From NCBI RefSeq assembly GCF_025985425.1, contig NZ_CP094972.1:2232001-2296000 (forward strand): DNA of 64,000 bases, read 5' to 3'. Position 1 is the stretch's first letter; each line of letters begins with the position of its first letter. Under the pieces are notes generated by a model that did not search any database, was not told the origin of the DNA, and worked only from the letters and a program-made list of their open reading frames with translations. The position numbers were made by a program, and so were the translations under genes. Origin of the DNA: Entomomonas sp. E2T0 (lineage in GTDB: Bacteria; Pseudomonadota; Gammaproteobacteria; Pseudomonadales; Pseudomonadaceae). Of this stretch, positions 39,334-50,100 are shown piece after piece.

Positions 39334-39633
39334 TCATCAGGCTTTTTATAAGGGAAATATAGAAGTGAGGCTGATTTAAAGAACAGTAAACGTGGACAGA
39401 GAGTAGAGAAATATTTAAATGAACGTGGATTTGCTATTCTTGTTGCAATAGATAAAATTGCTAAACAGCATGAAGTAATACCTATGGAGATAGTATTAGC
39501 TTGGTTAATAGCAAAAAAAGCAGTGACAGTACTATTTAGTGCTACTAGTATTGAATAAGTGAAACTGTTTGTTAAAGCCGTCAGTCTTGTATTGACTGAT
39601 GATAATAGTATGAGCTTAAATACGATCAAGTAG
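39334..39633 (+). pseudogene. aldo/keto reductase, C-terminal remnant with in-frame stops
   Basis: One frame reads SSGFL, stop, GKYRSEADLKNSKRGQRVEK..., YLNERGFAILVAIDKIAKQH, ALAWLI-like LAWLIAKKAVTVLFSATSIE, stop, VKLFVKAVSLVLTDDNSMSL. This is the ordinary C-terminal third of aldo/keto reductases (GFLTGKY, LAWLL, ASxxEQL pattern) with the Ser/Thr after GFL and the Gln after SIE replaced by TAA. The N-terminal barrel is absent. A decayed chromosomal gene cut near 39334. Confidence 0.75.
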
Positions 39634-39857
39634 TTAAGAATATGATTTTTATTATGTTTTAATGTTATTAAATTTTAATGCTATCTATATGTTTAGTGTA
39701 ATAAAAGTTAATTAAGGAAACTCGCAGAAATGCAAATATTTATTTGTATATTAATAAATAGCCAATTATAACAATAATTTTTCTACCCAATTTTAAGGCT
39801 GATACGTTGTTTATATTACAAAAGTAATAAGCACTAGGTCTTTTAGGTAAAAAATAA

Positions 39858-39980
39858 CAAATGACTTCGCAGATTAAGTGTCGGTTAATCATTGAGTCCC
39901 TTGTTCGGGTTCAGTATAGCTCAGTCAATAGAGCAGCTGGCTTTTAACAGTTGATCATAGGCACAATCCTATATGACCAA
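39858..39980 (+). pseudogene. fossil tRNA-Asn/tRNA-Lys junction (old ICE attachment scar)
   Basis: CAAATGACTTCGCAGATTAA ... GGTTAATCATTGAGTCCCTTG parallels CAAATGACTTCCCAGATCAA ... TTAATCATTGGGTCCCTGG at 21893-21932, including the bases that lie outside tRNA-Asn and belong to the element end. It then runs straight into a decayed tRNA-Lys (TAGCTCAGTCAATAGAGCAG, GCTGGCTTTTAAC, CAATCCTATATGACC); tRNA-Pro is gone. Neither copy can fold as a functional tRNA. It marks an old element end or a duplicated tRNA run. Confidence 0.75.
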
Positions 39981-40367
39981 ACATATAAGAGAAGGATTAT
40001 AGAAAAAGCTATAAGCCATTTATTGTGACTCAATCTGAAAGAGTATCATGATCAATTATTTTGGAAACATCATTTGGAAATAAAGTTAGCTTATCATAAT
40101 CATTAAGTACTTGATAATGATCTAATGAAATACCAATAACAGTATAATTAGAGGTTTTTTAAAATATGAGTTTTTTAAATGCTTAGTGGTTATCAAATTT
40201 GATTAAGACTGTAGTCTATTAGCTAAAATTATTTATAAGTGTTGATGGGTGTATCTTTGTAAATAAGACCAAGGTATTGATTTATAAATATTATTATTCA
40301 CATAGAATGCCGTTGACTCTATTTGGAGTCGAAATGAAATAAATTTAATATTTAAAAGGATATAGTA
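39981..40367. other. gene-poor stretch
   Basis: No gene with a start. On the minus strand a frame without start codon (about 40033-40155) ends in IGISLDHYQVLNDYDKLTLF ... DHDTLSD, which looks like the last 40 residues of a lost protein. The final 60 bp hold an AAAAGG ribosome site and presumably the promoter of the small secreted protein. Confidence 0.35.
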
Positions 40368-40601
40368 ATGAAAAAATTACTTTTAATCATGGTAGTGGGA
40401 TTATTATCAACACAAGTTTCTGCATATCAATATGGTTCACAAGGTGGATACTCACCTATCAAAGTTGTTTTGGTGAGTGAAACTCAAGGCCATTATGGTA
40501 AGAAATTCTGCAATTATCAAAAATTTAAATTTGATTATTTAATTGCACAATTTACTAAAGTAGTTCCTAGTAATATGGCATGTCCAGTTATTAAGAACTA
40601 A
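40368..40601 (+). CDS. small secreted protein, unknown
   Basis: A 77-residue protein with a Sec signal peptide, MKKLLLIMVVGLLSTQVSA, cleavage expected after the A-x-A-like VSA. The 58-residue mature part has two cysteines (CNYQKF and ACPVIKN) that can form a disulfide and a Gly/Tyr-rich start. AAAAGGATATAGTA precedes the ATG and a terminator follows, so it is a single-gene unit. No family recognised. Confidence 0.7.
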   Translation: MKKLLLIMVVGLLSTQVSAYQYGSQGGYSPIKVVLVSETQGHYGKKFCNYQKFKFDYLIAQFTKVVPSNMACPVIKN

Positions 40602-40613
40602 TTAACAGTAAAA

Positions 40614-40640
40614 AAAGAGGTCGCATTTTGTGGCCTCTTT
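40614..40640 (+). terminator. terminator of the small secreted protein gene
   Basis: AAAGAGGTCGC / GTGGCCTCTTT hairpin, 12 bp after the stop. The T run is short but preceded by an A run, so it may act in both directions. Confidence 0.7.
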
Positions 40641-41299
40641 GTAGGCACAATATCTTGTTCAAAGCAAAATAAATAATCGTCTAAAATCTTTTGTTGTATA
40701 TCTTTTACTTAATAAATTCCTTTTAATGTCTTGCTTAAGGATACAGAGACATTACAAACAGTCATAATATGATTATTATCACCCAAATAGACAGCATGAG
40801 TATAAGCTTGACTTAAAGCTATTATGGAGATAATAGTGCTGAATACACATAGAATTCAGCCCAATATTTTTTTTGTAAAAACATGACTTCTACCATGTAA
40901 TAGTTCCTATCAAATAGAGAGTATAAGTTAATTAAAATCTGTCTGTATGGCAGGGAAATAACATTACAGAATATACAAATATCAATTATAGATAAGAAAA
41001 ATAAAGATGCTTATTATTAATTAAGTGGTTCTACTAATTAGCTTTATCATAATTTTTGGAAAAATCATCTTTTAACTTAAAGCTAAACGCTATACTTTGT
41101 TGAAAAGTTTTAGAAAATGCTATTTAAGATGATGAATAGTTTATGAATAAGTAAAGAATATTTTTGTATTAGCAATAAGTCTTATGTGATACTTAATTTG
41201 AAGATTAATGTTCGTTAACTAGTTGAAATAGTTATATTCCTCCCTGTTTTTCTGATGTTTTCTTTGTGTTCATTAAATTCCATTTTTGGTTGTTATGTT
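40641..41299. other. gene-free AT-rich stretch upstream of the autotransporter
   Basis: No complete gene. On the minus strand around 40720-40850 a frame without a start reads CVFSTIISIIALSQAYTHAV and ends CNVSVSLSKTLKGIY, like a decayed small secreted protein similar in size to the one at 40368. The last 150 bp before the autotransporter show no clear ribosome site. Confidence 0.35.
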
Positions 41300-44200
41300 A
41301 TGCAAAAGTATAGTTTTTTTATATCTGGTTTGTTTTTAGCTACATCTTCTGTTGCAATTTATGCAGCCCCACCAACTATTACAGTGAGTGATGATAACTC
41401 TACGGTTACGTATAAGGGTGGAACCGTTAATGGAGCGCTTGTCCAAGATGGTAATATTAAAAAACTAGTAGTTCAGGGAACTGAAGTTGTTAATGGCAGT
41501 ACCTCTCTAAGTAAAGGTGCTGTTATCAGTCTAGGTGGGGTCAATGGTGCAGATAGGTACAATAATAATTATGGCAATCTTGAAGTAGAGGTTGATAAAA
41601 ATACGTCTATTACCGCTACTGCATCTTCTAATATTGTAGGTATTTATGTAAGGACGGATACAGCCGATTCTTTAGCCAAAGTGACATCAGGCGCTACTAT
41701 AAAGCTAACTAATACATCATCTTTCCCTCAAGGCGTATGGGTAGAAAACAAAGGTGGTAGTGGTCAGATTGATTTAACACAAGATAGTGATATTACACTG
41801 ACGGGAAACGGTGCGATAGGGGTTGGTATTTCTGCAAAAGATAACGCTAAAATAATTAATCAAGGAAATGTTACATTAAATGGTGATTATGGGGTAGTTA
41901 TTAGTGCAACAGCAGCAACTGCATATGTTGAGTCTTCAGGCAATATTACAACGAATGGATTAAGTAATACGGGTATCAGTGTTAATGCAACAGGTGCTGA
42001 TGGTGTTGAAGCGCCTATCATTAGAGCATCAGGTCAAATTACCATAGGAAAAGATACAGCGGGTGCTATTGTCAACGGTGCTAGTGGATCTAAAGGTATT
42101 TCTTTATCAACTACCAATAAAAATGGTGGAACGGTCACTTATAATGATCAACAAAATAGTATCCGTATTAATTCAGGCTCAAACTCAGCCTATCCTACAT
42201 CATTATCAGCTGGGATCTATAGTATTAATACTGGGGGAGGCCGTAACTATATCAATGCCATTATGAAGAGTATTGATGTGTTTGGTGATAACAGTGCTGC
42301 CATTATTGCTGATGCCAAAGGTGGTGATACAGGTAATATTCAAGTAAAAGCAACAGGTGATATTAATATCGCTGGTGGTAATACAGTTGGCATTAAAACA
42401 ACTAATAGTAATACAAAAGGAGATGCTATCATTGATTATGCCGGTAATATGACTATCACTGGCTCGAGCACTCCTAGCTTGTCATCAAATATAGGCATAG
42501 ACTCCACCACAACAGCCGCTACCTCTATGATTAATGTAAAGGGAAATATCAATATTTATTCAAATAGTGCAATAGGTGTTTCTTCGGCTGTGACTGATAG
42601 CGGTGCGGCCACTATTAATTTTGGAAATGTGAATAATGTTCAACGTTCTTCATTAAATATAGAGTCGTTAGGTAGTTCAGATAGTAACAAGTTAATTGGC
42701 TTACTGACCCAATCTAATGGGCAAGCAAATACTTCATTTATTCAAGTAAACTATGCTGATACATTGAAAGTATCTGGCGAGGGTGAAACCACTACTATTT
42801 CAGCTAATGGAGCAAAGAGTAGTTCTGTTATAGTGAGTGTCTCTCAAACTAATGCTATCTCAGCTACTTCTACAAAAGGTGATGCCACCGCTATTTCTGC
42901 ACAAGCAACAGGTTATGGTAATGGTGCGGCTACTGTGATGGTTATGAATAGCTCTGAGGTTAAAGCTAGCTCAACACAAGGTAAGGCGACGGCCATTAAT
43001 CTTGTATCTGCTGATAGTGGCGGAACATCAGCAACAATTATGAATACAAAATTAGTAAGGGCTGATTCAACAGATGGCATAGCTATTAAGGCAGTGAGTG
43101 CTTCAGGTGATAATACTGTTTCACTAATGGGCGATACTACTATACAGGGGGGGAGAGGTAGTAATGGTGCAGGTATTAATTTGACCAGTTCAACAGGTAA
43201 TATAGCTGTTAATAACCTTGGAGGCACCATTACTTCTGATAATGACCTTGCGGTGATTACTAATGGTGATGCTACCAGAAACTCTACTGATATTTTAAAT
43301 ACAGGCAAAATTATAGGTTATGTTACGTTAAACGGTGGTAACGTGACGGTTAATAATGAGCAAGGTGGCTTATTTTCTTTACAAGATTTTGGTGCAGATG
43401 GTAACAGTAAAGGAATATCAACCTCAACGATAGGTACTGATGGTAAAGGTGTATTTAATAATAGAGGTACTGTTGCATTTGGTGATAAAAACTTTATAGG
43501 TAGCAATATCGATACAGCAAGCCATGCAGTTATTGAGGTAGGTACTTTTAATAATGCAGGTATTATAGACTTAACTACTAATAGTTCAGCTAGAGCTAAT
43601 ACAGCTGTACATAGTAATTATATTGGTAACACACTGACTATTAATGGTAATTATGTTTCTGATGGTGGTGAGCTGATTGTTAATACATTAATAGGTAAGG
43701 ATGATAGTGTTGATGGTAAAAGTGATCAATTGATTATTAATGGTGATGTTTCGACGGGTGCAGGTGGTGCAACGTTGGTGACTATACGTCCGACACAAGA
43801 TAGCATTAATGCGCTTATTACTAACCCTGATCATGGTATTAAGATTGTTGAAGTGAATGGTATCAGTTCAAATGATGCTTTTGTATTGAATAGTCCTGTA
43901 TTAGCAGGAAGATATGAGTATATTTTAAGTCAACCTGAAGATGATCTTACTAATTATAATTGGTATTTAAGTAATAAGGCTAAAGCAGGTTGGGATGCAA
44001 GCTCTTATAACCTAAACCCATCGATAGGCGCTTATCTAAGCAATCAAACGGTGGCTACAGAAATGTTTAAGATGTCACTTTTTGACAGATTGATTGCAAC
44101 TAAGGGTGCGAGTGATGATGCTGAACAACAATTCTTATGGTTTCGTACTAAGATGACTCATGAGGGGTATCGTAGTGCCAGCAATGCCTTAAGTAATCGC

Positions 44201-44950
44201 TCTCGTACTTATATGGCGCAGATGGGGGGTGACCTCGCTGTGTTAAAGTTAAATTCAGGTTATTTACATTTAGGTGTGATGGCGGGTTACGGCGATCATA
44301 AAAATACCAGTACCTCTAGAAATACCCGTACTAAAGCGGAAGGTAATGTAAAAGGTTATAACGTGGGCGGTTATGCTACCTATTTTGCCAATAGAGATAC
44401 CCAAACAGGCTTATATATTGATACGTGGACTGAAATGAACTGGTTCCGTAATAAGGTTGAGGGCAAGGGACAGCTTGGAACTCATCATTATAATAGTAAT
44501 GTTTGGAGTAGCTCTGTTGAAGCAGGGTATGGTATTTCTATTGCCAATAATAACCAATATGAATGGTTAATTACGCCACAACAACAGTTTATTTATAATT
44601 TATATGATGCAGATAATCAACGTGATAAAAATGGTTTAATTGTTACTGCTAATAAAGCCAGTGGTTTAGTTAGTCGTACTGGTATACGCTTACATGGTCG
44701 CGGTACCCAAAAATCTATGTTGGAACCCTTTTTAGAAGCGAATTGGATCAACTCAACGGCTAAGAATCAATTAAAGTTTAATGGTGAGAATGAGCGTGAT
44801 GGGCTACCTCGTAACCGTTATGAGGCTAAGATAGGTGTACAGGGAAATATCAATAATAGATGGAGTCTGTCTGGGGAAGTAGGTGGTGTATGGGGAGAAA
44901 ATAGGTATAAGTCTTATCAAACTCAGATTAATGTAAATTATCACTTCTAA
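41300..44950 (+). CDS. type V autotransporter adhesin
   Basis: A 1216-residue autotransporter. Signal peptide MQKYSFFISGLFLATSSVAI...AAPP, then a passenger of about 900 residues rich in Gly/Ser/Thr/Asn with many short beta-helix-like repeats (INSGSNSAYPTSLSAGIYSI; ATAISAQATGYGNGAATVMV), then a C-terminal 12-strand barrel domain (about the last 270 residues, starting near LFDRLIATKG) that ends in the aromatic INVNYHF. It is exported by Sec and inserted through BAM. I place the start at 41300 because a normal signal peptide begins there; ATG 41255 is in frame but adds 15 residues with no better ribosome site. Passenger function is unknown; adhesion is the usual role. Confidence 0.88.
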   Translation: MQKYSFFISGLFLATSSVAIYAAPPTITVSDDNSTVTYKGGTVNGALVQDGNIKKLVVQGTEVVNGSTSLSKGAVISLGGVNGADRYNNNYGNLEVEVDKNTSITATASSNIVGIYVRTDTADSLAKVTSGATIKLTNTSSFPQGVWVENKGGSGQIDLTQDSDITLTGNGAIGVGISAKDNAKIINQGNVTLNGDYGVVISATAATAYVESSGNITTNGLSNTGISVNATGADGVEAPIIRASGQITIGKDTAGAIVNGASGSKGISLSTTNKNGGTVTYNDQQNSIRINSGSNSAYPTSLSAGIYSINTGGGRNYINAIMKSIDVFGDNSAAIIADAKGGDTGNIQVKATGDINIAGGNTVGIKTTNSNTKGDAIIDYAGNMTITGSSTPSLSSNIGIDSTTTAATSMINVKGNINIYSNSAIGVSSAVTDSGAATINFGNVNNVQRSSLNIESLGSSDSNKLIGLLTQSNGQANTSFIQVNYADTLKVSGEGETTTISANGAKSSSVIVSVSQTNAISATSTKGDATAISAQATGYGNGAATVMVMNSSEVKASSTQGKATAINLVSADSGGTSATIMNTKLVRADSTDGIAIKAVSASGDNTVSLMGDTTIQGGRGSNGAGINLTSSTGNIAVNNLGGTITSDNDLAVITNGDATRNSTDILNTGKIIGYVTLNGGNVTVNNEQGGLFSLQDFGADGNSKGISTSTIGTDGKGVFNNRGTVAFGDKNFIGSNIDTASHAVIEVGTFNNAGIIDLTTNSSARANTAVHSNYIGNTLTINGNYVSDGGELIVNTLIGKDDSVDGKSDQLIINGDVSTGAGGATLVTIRPTQDSINALITNPDHGIKIVEVNGISSNDAFVLNSPVLAGRYEYILSQPEDDLTNYNWYLSNKAKAGWDASSYNLNPSIGAYLSNQTVATEMFKMSLFDRLIATKGASDDAEQQFLWFRTKMTHEGYRSASNALSNRSRTYMAQMGGDLAVLKLNSGYLHLGVMAGYGDHKNTSTSRNTRTKAEGNVKGYNVGGYATYFANRDTQTGLYIDTWTEMNWFRNKVEGKGQLGTHHYNSNVWSSSVEAGYGISIANNNQYEWLITPQQQFIYNLYDADNQRDKNGLIVTANKASGLVSRTGIRLHGRGTQKSMLEPFLEANWINSTAKNQLKFNGENERDGLPRNRYEAKIGVQGNINNRWSLSGEVGGVWGENRYKSYQTQINVNYHF

Positions 44951-45043
44951 TAGAACTGCTGTTAATCTTTTATTAGTAAGAGCATGATGTGATGAAGTTA
45001 GATGTATATTGATTATTAATATTATTGAGGGTGGCTAAAAATT

Positions 45044-45784
45044 ATGACGCAGATTGACTGTCAACTAAACCCCATGGCTATTTATGCAGAAGGTGTTGAC
45101 TCTTCAGATTATATAGATTCTGTCGCTCCTCTGATTATTCAGACATTGGTTAATATTGGGGACTTGCTTGATGTAGGAGCAGGGGGTGGTCAATTGGGTT
45201 CATCATTACAGGCTCAAAATAATCATTGGGTTGCTATAGAGCCAGACCCGTATATGTGTGATCGTTTACATTCCTATCCAAATTGTACACGTGTTATTCC
45301 CACTGGTTGGAAAGAAGTACATAATCTATCTAGCCAGTCTTTTGATACCGTGTTGGCTGCAAATATGATTGCACCGCAAGCAGATGCTATTAATTTTCTA
45401 GAACGTTGTCGTTCTTGGACAAGGAATGCTATTGTGTGGATAGTACCTTCACAACGTGGTCCAAAGGGGCTTTGCTTATCAGGCTGTTTACCAAATGAAT
45501 GGGTACAAGAAGGTAATGAGACAGGCTATGAAAGAGTAATGTCACAATTATCAGAGTCAGACTATCCGAATCATACACTAACAGTAGATTGGACATTTAC
45601 TTACATAACTAGAGATATTGATATAGTTGCAACGCATATGGCTAACCAACTTGGTTGGGATATAAATGATACCCGTAGGTTAGCTATGGGTGAACATCTA
45701 TATTCAAACTCAATACAAGATGGACTAGACTTTTATCTAAAAGTACCAAAACAATCTACCATCCTTATTTGGGAAAATCAGTAA
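45044..45784 (+). CDS. class I SAM-dependent methyltransferase
   Basis: A 246-residue enzyme with the SAM-binding loop LLDVGAGGGQLG at residues 45-56, an acidic strand end VAIEPDP for the ribose hydroxyls, and SFDTVLAANMIA as motif IV region. Substrate unknown; the C-terminal part (FTYITRDIDIVATHMANQLG) does not match the ubiquinone or rRNA methyltransferases I know. GAGGGTGG precedes the ATG and a terminator follows, so it is a single-gene unit unrelated to its neighbours. Confidence 0.8.
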   Translation: MTQIDCQLNPMAIYAEGVDSSDYIDSVAPLIIQTLVNIGDLLDVGAGGGQLGSSLQAQNNHWVAIEPDPYMCDRLHSYPNCTRVIPTGWKEVHNLSSQSFDTVLAANMIAPQADAINFLERCRSWTRNAIVWIVPSQRGPKGLCLSGCLPNEWVQEGNETGYERVMSQLSESDYPNHTLTVDWTFTYITRDIDIVATHMANQLGWDINDTRRLAMGEHLYSNSIQDGLDFYLKVPKQSTILIWENQ

Positions 45785-45836
45785 GATAGTTACAGTACTA
45801 ACAAAATAGCGATTCAAGATAAAATTAAATCTTGAT

Positions 45837-45862
45837 AAGAAACCCCTTAATTGGGGCTTCTT
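45837..45862 (+). terminator. terminator of the methyltransferase gene
   Basis: AAGAAACCCC / GGGGCTTCTT hairpin with loop TTAATT, 53 bp after the stop. Symmetric enough to act in both directions and so also serve the convergent gene at 45898. Confidence 0.75.
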
Positions 45863-45897
45863 GGTTAGAGAATTGTTTTAAAAGGTTTTCCTAGTAT

Positions 45898-46116
45898 TTA
45901 GGATAAACTTTGTGTTCCCCAACACTTAATACCATTATCCGTGATAATAAAAAAGTTTTCGGTAAATAATGTTGTAAGATAACCTTTAGCAACAAGATTA
46001 CTAGCTGCATGGTAATGGTTAGAGTCTTTAGTTACTTCTACACATCTAAACTCTTCAATTGGATGATCTTTAGCTGTGTAAGCTTGGCCAAGTATTAATT
46101 GCTCTTCTTTAGTCAT
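45898..46116 (-). CDS. small hypothetical protein
   Basis: A 72-residue soluble protein: MTKEEQLILGQAYTAKDHPI..., then a helix-turn-helix-like HYHAASNLVAKGYLTTLF and a beta end FFIITDNGIKCWG. The pattern (helix, AxxLxxKGYL, strand with D-x-GI) resembles small winged-helix folds that end in a hairpin. Alone on its strand with GGGAGGC before the ATG. Function unknown. Confidence 0.55.
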   Translation of the reverse strand: MTKEEQLILGQAYTAKDHPIEEFRCVEVTKDSNHYHAASNLVAKGYLTTLFTENFFIITDNGIKCWGTQSLS

Positions 46117-46276
46117 AAGCCTCCCGATAACTCATTAATTAGTAATTATTTTTTACTGTAAGTTAATACTATAAAATTTTGTTTTTATATTTCAATATTT
46201 TTAATATACCAGAATTTTTTTTAAATTTGCAAGTATTCATATAATCTTTTAGAAAATGATTAAAGTATTATTAAAG

Positions 46277-46702
46277 CTAGAAGGTTTTTAAATATTCAGT
46301 AATTTGGTTTTCTGAGTTATAAAAGGGTCCACTATTTTGGGATAATTTAATATCTATTGATTTAATATTTTCATTTTTTAAGCTATTTCTTGCTTGCATG
46401 CGTAATTCTTTTGGGGCTCTTTTAGGTAATAAAGACTTTCCAGCATTTAGAGATAAGCAATTTGTTTTATTTTTGTGGTCAAAAGATAAGGCTATATCTT
46501 GCCTAGAAAAAATTAAATTATCTTTAGTAACAACGGTTATTTTTGCTTTTAAACGATTTGAAAATTGCTGATTAAAGCATATTTCCAAGGGGATAATAGA
46601 GTCAGGTTTATTTACTATATTAGTACTAATAACTTCAACATTTTTGGAACAAGCCGTACAGAAAATAGGTACAGCTAAAACTAATAGATAGCGAAAAGTC
46701 AT
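46277..46702 (-). CDS. small lipoprotein, unknown
   Basis: A 141-residue predicted lipoprotein; the signal segment YLLVLAVPIFCTAC ends in the lipobox cysteine. The mature part is beta-rich in the middle (LKAKITVVTKDNLIFSRQDI) with two further cysteines (PLEICFNQQ, KTNCLSL) and a basic region. No family recognised. Followed by no clear terminator; 450 bp of gene-free DNA lie upstream. Confidence 0.6.
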   Translation of the reverse strand: MTFRYLLVLAVPIFCTACSKNVEVISTNIVNKPDSIIPLEICFNQQFSNRLKAKITVVTKDNLIFSRQDIALSFDHKNKTNCLSLNAGKSLLPKRAPKELRMQARNSLKNENIKSIDIKLSQNSGPFYNSENQITEYLKTF

Positions 46703-47155
46703 ATATTCACCATTTGTAGCAACCTAAAGTGGAGGGAAATGTTAGTATAAATTCTTTATTCTAATTGATTCTTCTTTGTAAATAGTTTTTATTTTCTGAC
46801 TTTTGAAAGTCATTTTAAAACTATTTTCCAGTAAATTACCAATCAAAATAACTAATACTATTTTTTAAGTAAACGTTCCTTTTAATCAGTTTTAATTCGG
46901 TTGATTAATATAACAAAAAGGTTTTATTTTTAATAATGATTTTAAGCAAATAATAGTATGAGTTTTTTAGGTTTTATAGTGAGAGTTGAGTAAATTTATT
47001 AAGTTTATCTTATTATAGGCATATTGATAGTAGAACTTAGAAAAAGAAAAAATATTAAAATATCTGTATTGTAAGTGCTAATAATTAATTTTTATAACTT
47101 ATAACCCACTTTAATGCGATGAGTTATAAGTTACATATCTATATTTTATAAAATA
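46703..47155. other. gene-free AT-rich stretch
   Basis: No credible gene on either strand. Near its right end an inverted repeat TAACTTATAAC / GTTATAAGTTA (about 47095-47133) lies just past the RHS stop and probably ends that operon; its T run is poor. The left part presumably contains the promoter of the lipoprotein gene. Confidence 0.4.
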
Positions 47156-50100
47156 CTAATTTCCTTGTTTATTTCCGCATCCACCTCTATATATTTGCTT
47201 GCCTTTTTTAACACAAACGCATGCATTATGCTTAGGTTTGCAACCTAATCTTTGTGTTGCTAAGGTGCTAGCGGTTGACCTTGCTACATGAAAATTGGGA
47301 TCATACCATGTTGCAAATTTGGCTCGTTGCTTCGGATCTTTTGGACAATTACCTGGTTTATTATCATCACATTCTGCTCTAGCTTTACAACCCCAGTCAC
47401 TACCTCTTTTTTCAGGAGGAAACAAAGGGGGCATAGTATCAACTACAGGTGATGTTGAAGGTTTAGTTCTAGCACCCCCAACTGCAGCACAAAGAGTAGG
47501 GTTTTGCCTACAAGCTGCGTCTACTGTTGTTGGATATAAGCCATTATTATCAAATTTATTTAATGGATTATTTTCTACATATTCATATAGGTTAATACCT
47601 CCTTCTAATCCAATAGGATCACTTTGAATATAACGGCCTATATTAGAATTATAATCTCTGAAGTAATTATAATGTAAGCCAGATTCCTGATCAAAATACT
47701 GGCCAGGAAAACGTAAGTTCATTGTAATTTGGTTATTTGGATTAGTAACCGTTTTTCCAAAGCTTTCTGATACACTTTGCCATGTTACTTTACCATTAGA
47801 GTTTGTGGCTATTTGAGGTGTACCCAAGTGGTCACTATGTAAATAATGATATTGAGCGGTGGTTAATGAATTATTAGTAATGATATTAGCTTGCCATAAT
47901 GGAGCGGTTCCCCAATCTGTATTAGGTTCCCAACCATAGGCAATTTGCATTAAACCTTGATCATTTAGCTCCGCGATTAGGCCGTTATCTGAATAGATAA
48001 AATAAGTGGTAGCGCCATTAACGGTTTTGCTAATGCGACGGCCAAAAGGATCATACTGATAACTAGCTATTTCTGTATTATCTGCATTGTTTATAGCTAC
48101 TAATCTATTAGCTACATTATAAATATAATTTAGTTGTTTATTTACATTTGTTTCGCTAGCAAGATGCCCATTTTCAGTATAGGTTAAAATAGTTTTTTGC
48201 TGGTTTTCTCCCCATTCGATTAACTGGTTTTTATCATTATATAGCCAGTTACCGATCTGGTGAGTACTACCAATACGATTACCTATTTGATCATAACTGT
48301 AAGATTCAATTGGTAAACCCTTTTGTTGTAACTGTTGGGATGGTTGACTAAGTATCAATTGATCCAGTAAGTCGTATGTATAGTTTCGCTTTCCATTTTC
48401 TGTTTCAATATGTTGAATATTACCTATTAAGTCATAGGTATATCGACGGCTCATCAATACATCATTATTTTTGGTTATGACTTTGATATCTAATGGTCGT
48501 AATAAATTATCATATTGATAAGTTTGTAAGGCACTAGGAAATAGAATTTTTGTTGGTTTGCTTTGTTTATAATTAGTCCAATTAATAGTTTCTTTATTAG
48601 GTAATAGTATTTGTTTTAATAGGCCCTTTTCATATGTATAGTTTACTGTTGTATTATCAGGGTAGGTTATACTAGTTAAGGCATCATCTTCATCATAAGT
48701 GTATTTAAGAACGGATGTAACTTTGTGAATACCTATGCCATAAGTAATAGTTTCTTTTGTTTTACGACCTAAAGGATCTAGAGTATAAACAAAATGTGTA
48801 TTACTATCACCACTTTGTATTATTTCAGTAAGTTGATTAATTTTATTATAAATATAAGTGATGGTTTGGCTTGGTATTGTTTGATTTTTAGCTGTAAAGA
48901 TGTCCTTTATTTTACGCCCAGCTTTATCATATTGATAGGTAATAGTATTACCATCAGCATATTTTTGTTGAATAAGTTGATTTGCTGTGTCATACGTATT
49001 TTCAATAATGCTACCTAATGCATATGTTTCTTTAGTTAGATTATTATTTTTATCATAATCAAAAGTGTATATGTTGCCTTTAGCATCAAGTACTTGAGTA
49101 ATATTGCCAAAAATATCCCAAGCTTGTTTGGTTTCTCCTCCTAATGGTTTTATTTGTTTTATTATATTACCTAATGCATCATATTCAAAAATTAGGCTGC
49201 TATTGTTAGGTTTTATTATATGAGTAACCTCATCTAATTTATTGTAACTAATATGACTAACTAGGCTAGTATTACTATCTAGAGTTTGACTAATCTGAGC
49301 AGGCCGATTTAACTCATCATATTTAAAGGCTTCACTATAAGTTGGATAAAATACCCTGGTTTCTAGGCCTTCTAAACCACTGCCTATGGCTCCGTACTCT
49401 ATAAGTATACTATTACCTGTCGGTTCAGTTAGTTGTTTTAAATTTCCATCATTATCGTACAATTGTATAGTTTCTAGTCCAGATGGTGAAATAGTTTTTA
49501 TTGGGCGAGCTAAGGTATCATAGTAATCAGTGGTGGTTTGACTTAGTTCATTAATTTGTTCAACTTTTAACCCATTACTATCAAAATTATAATTATAATT
49601 TCTTTTATAGCCTAAAGGATCAATAACTTCTGTTACTCGCCCTATGAAGTCTGTTGAGTATTTGGTTATATTATTAAGTGGATCGATAGATTGTAGAGGG
49701 TATCCTGCTAAGTTGTAATCAGTTTTCCATGTGTTATTTAGAGGATTTGTTTTACTTATAATTTGGCCTTGAATATTATATGTATAAGTATAGCTATTAC
49801 CATTACCATCAGTATATTTTTTTACATTACCATATTGATCATAAGAGTAATTTAAAGTAATAGCTTTGTCGTTTTCGCCTGTAGTATTGATAGTAGTTTG
49901 GCCATAAATATCTTGAGTCCATGTAGTAACTTTTTGTTCAGGTTTACCTTGCGCTTCAACCTGTTTAATTAAATTACCTACAGGATCATATTGCCAAGTA
50001 GTTATATTACCTAGTTGGTTAATATGGCGGGTTTTTTGATCTAAATTATTATATTCAAATTGTTCAAATGAGCCATCTGGATAAATAATTTTTATAGGTT

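Noticed and set aside
42913-43506. Long minus-strand frames inside the autotransporter gene
   Set aside because: They mirror the repetitive Ala/Gly/Thr codons of the passenger and have no ribosome site; shadows of the real gene.
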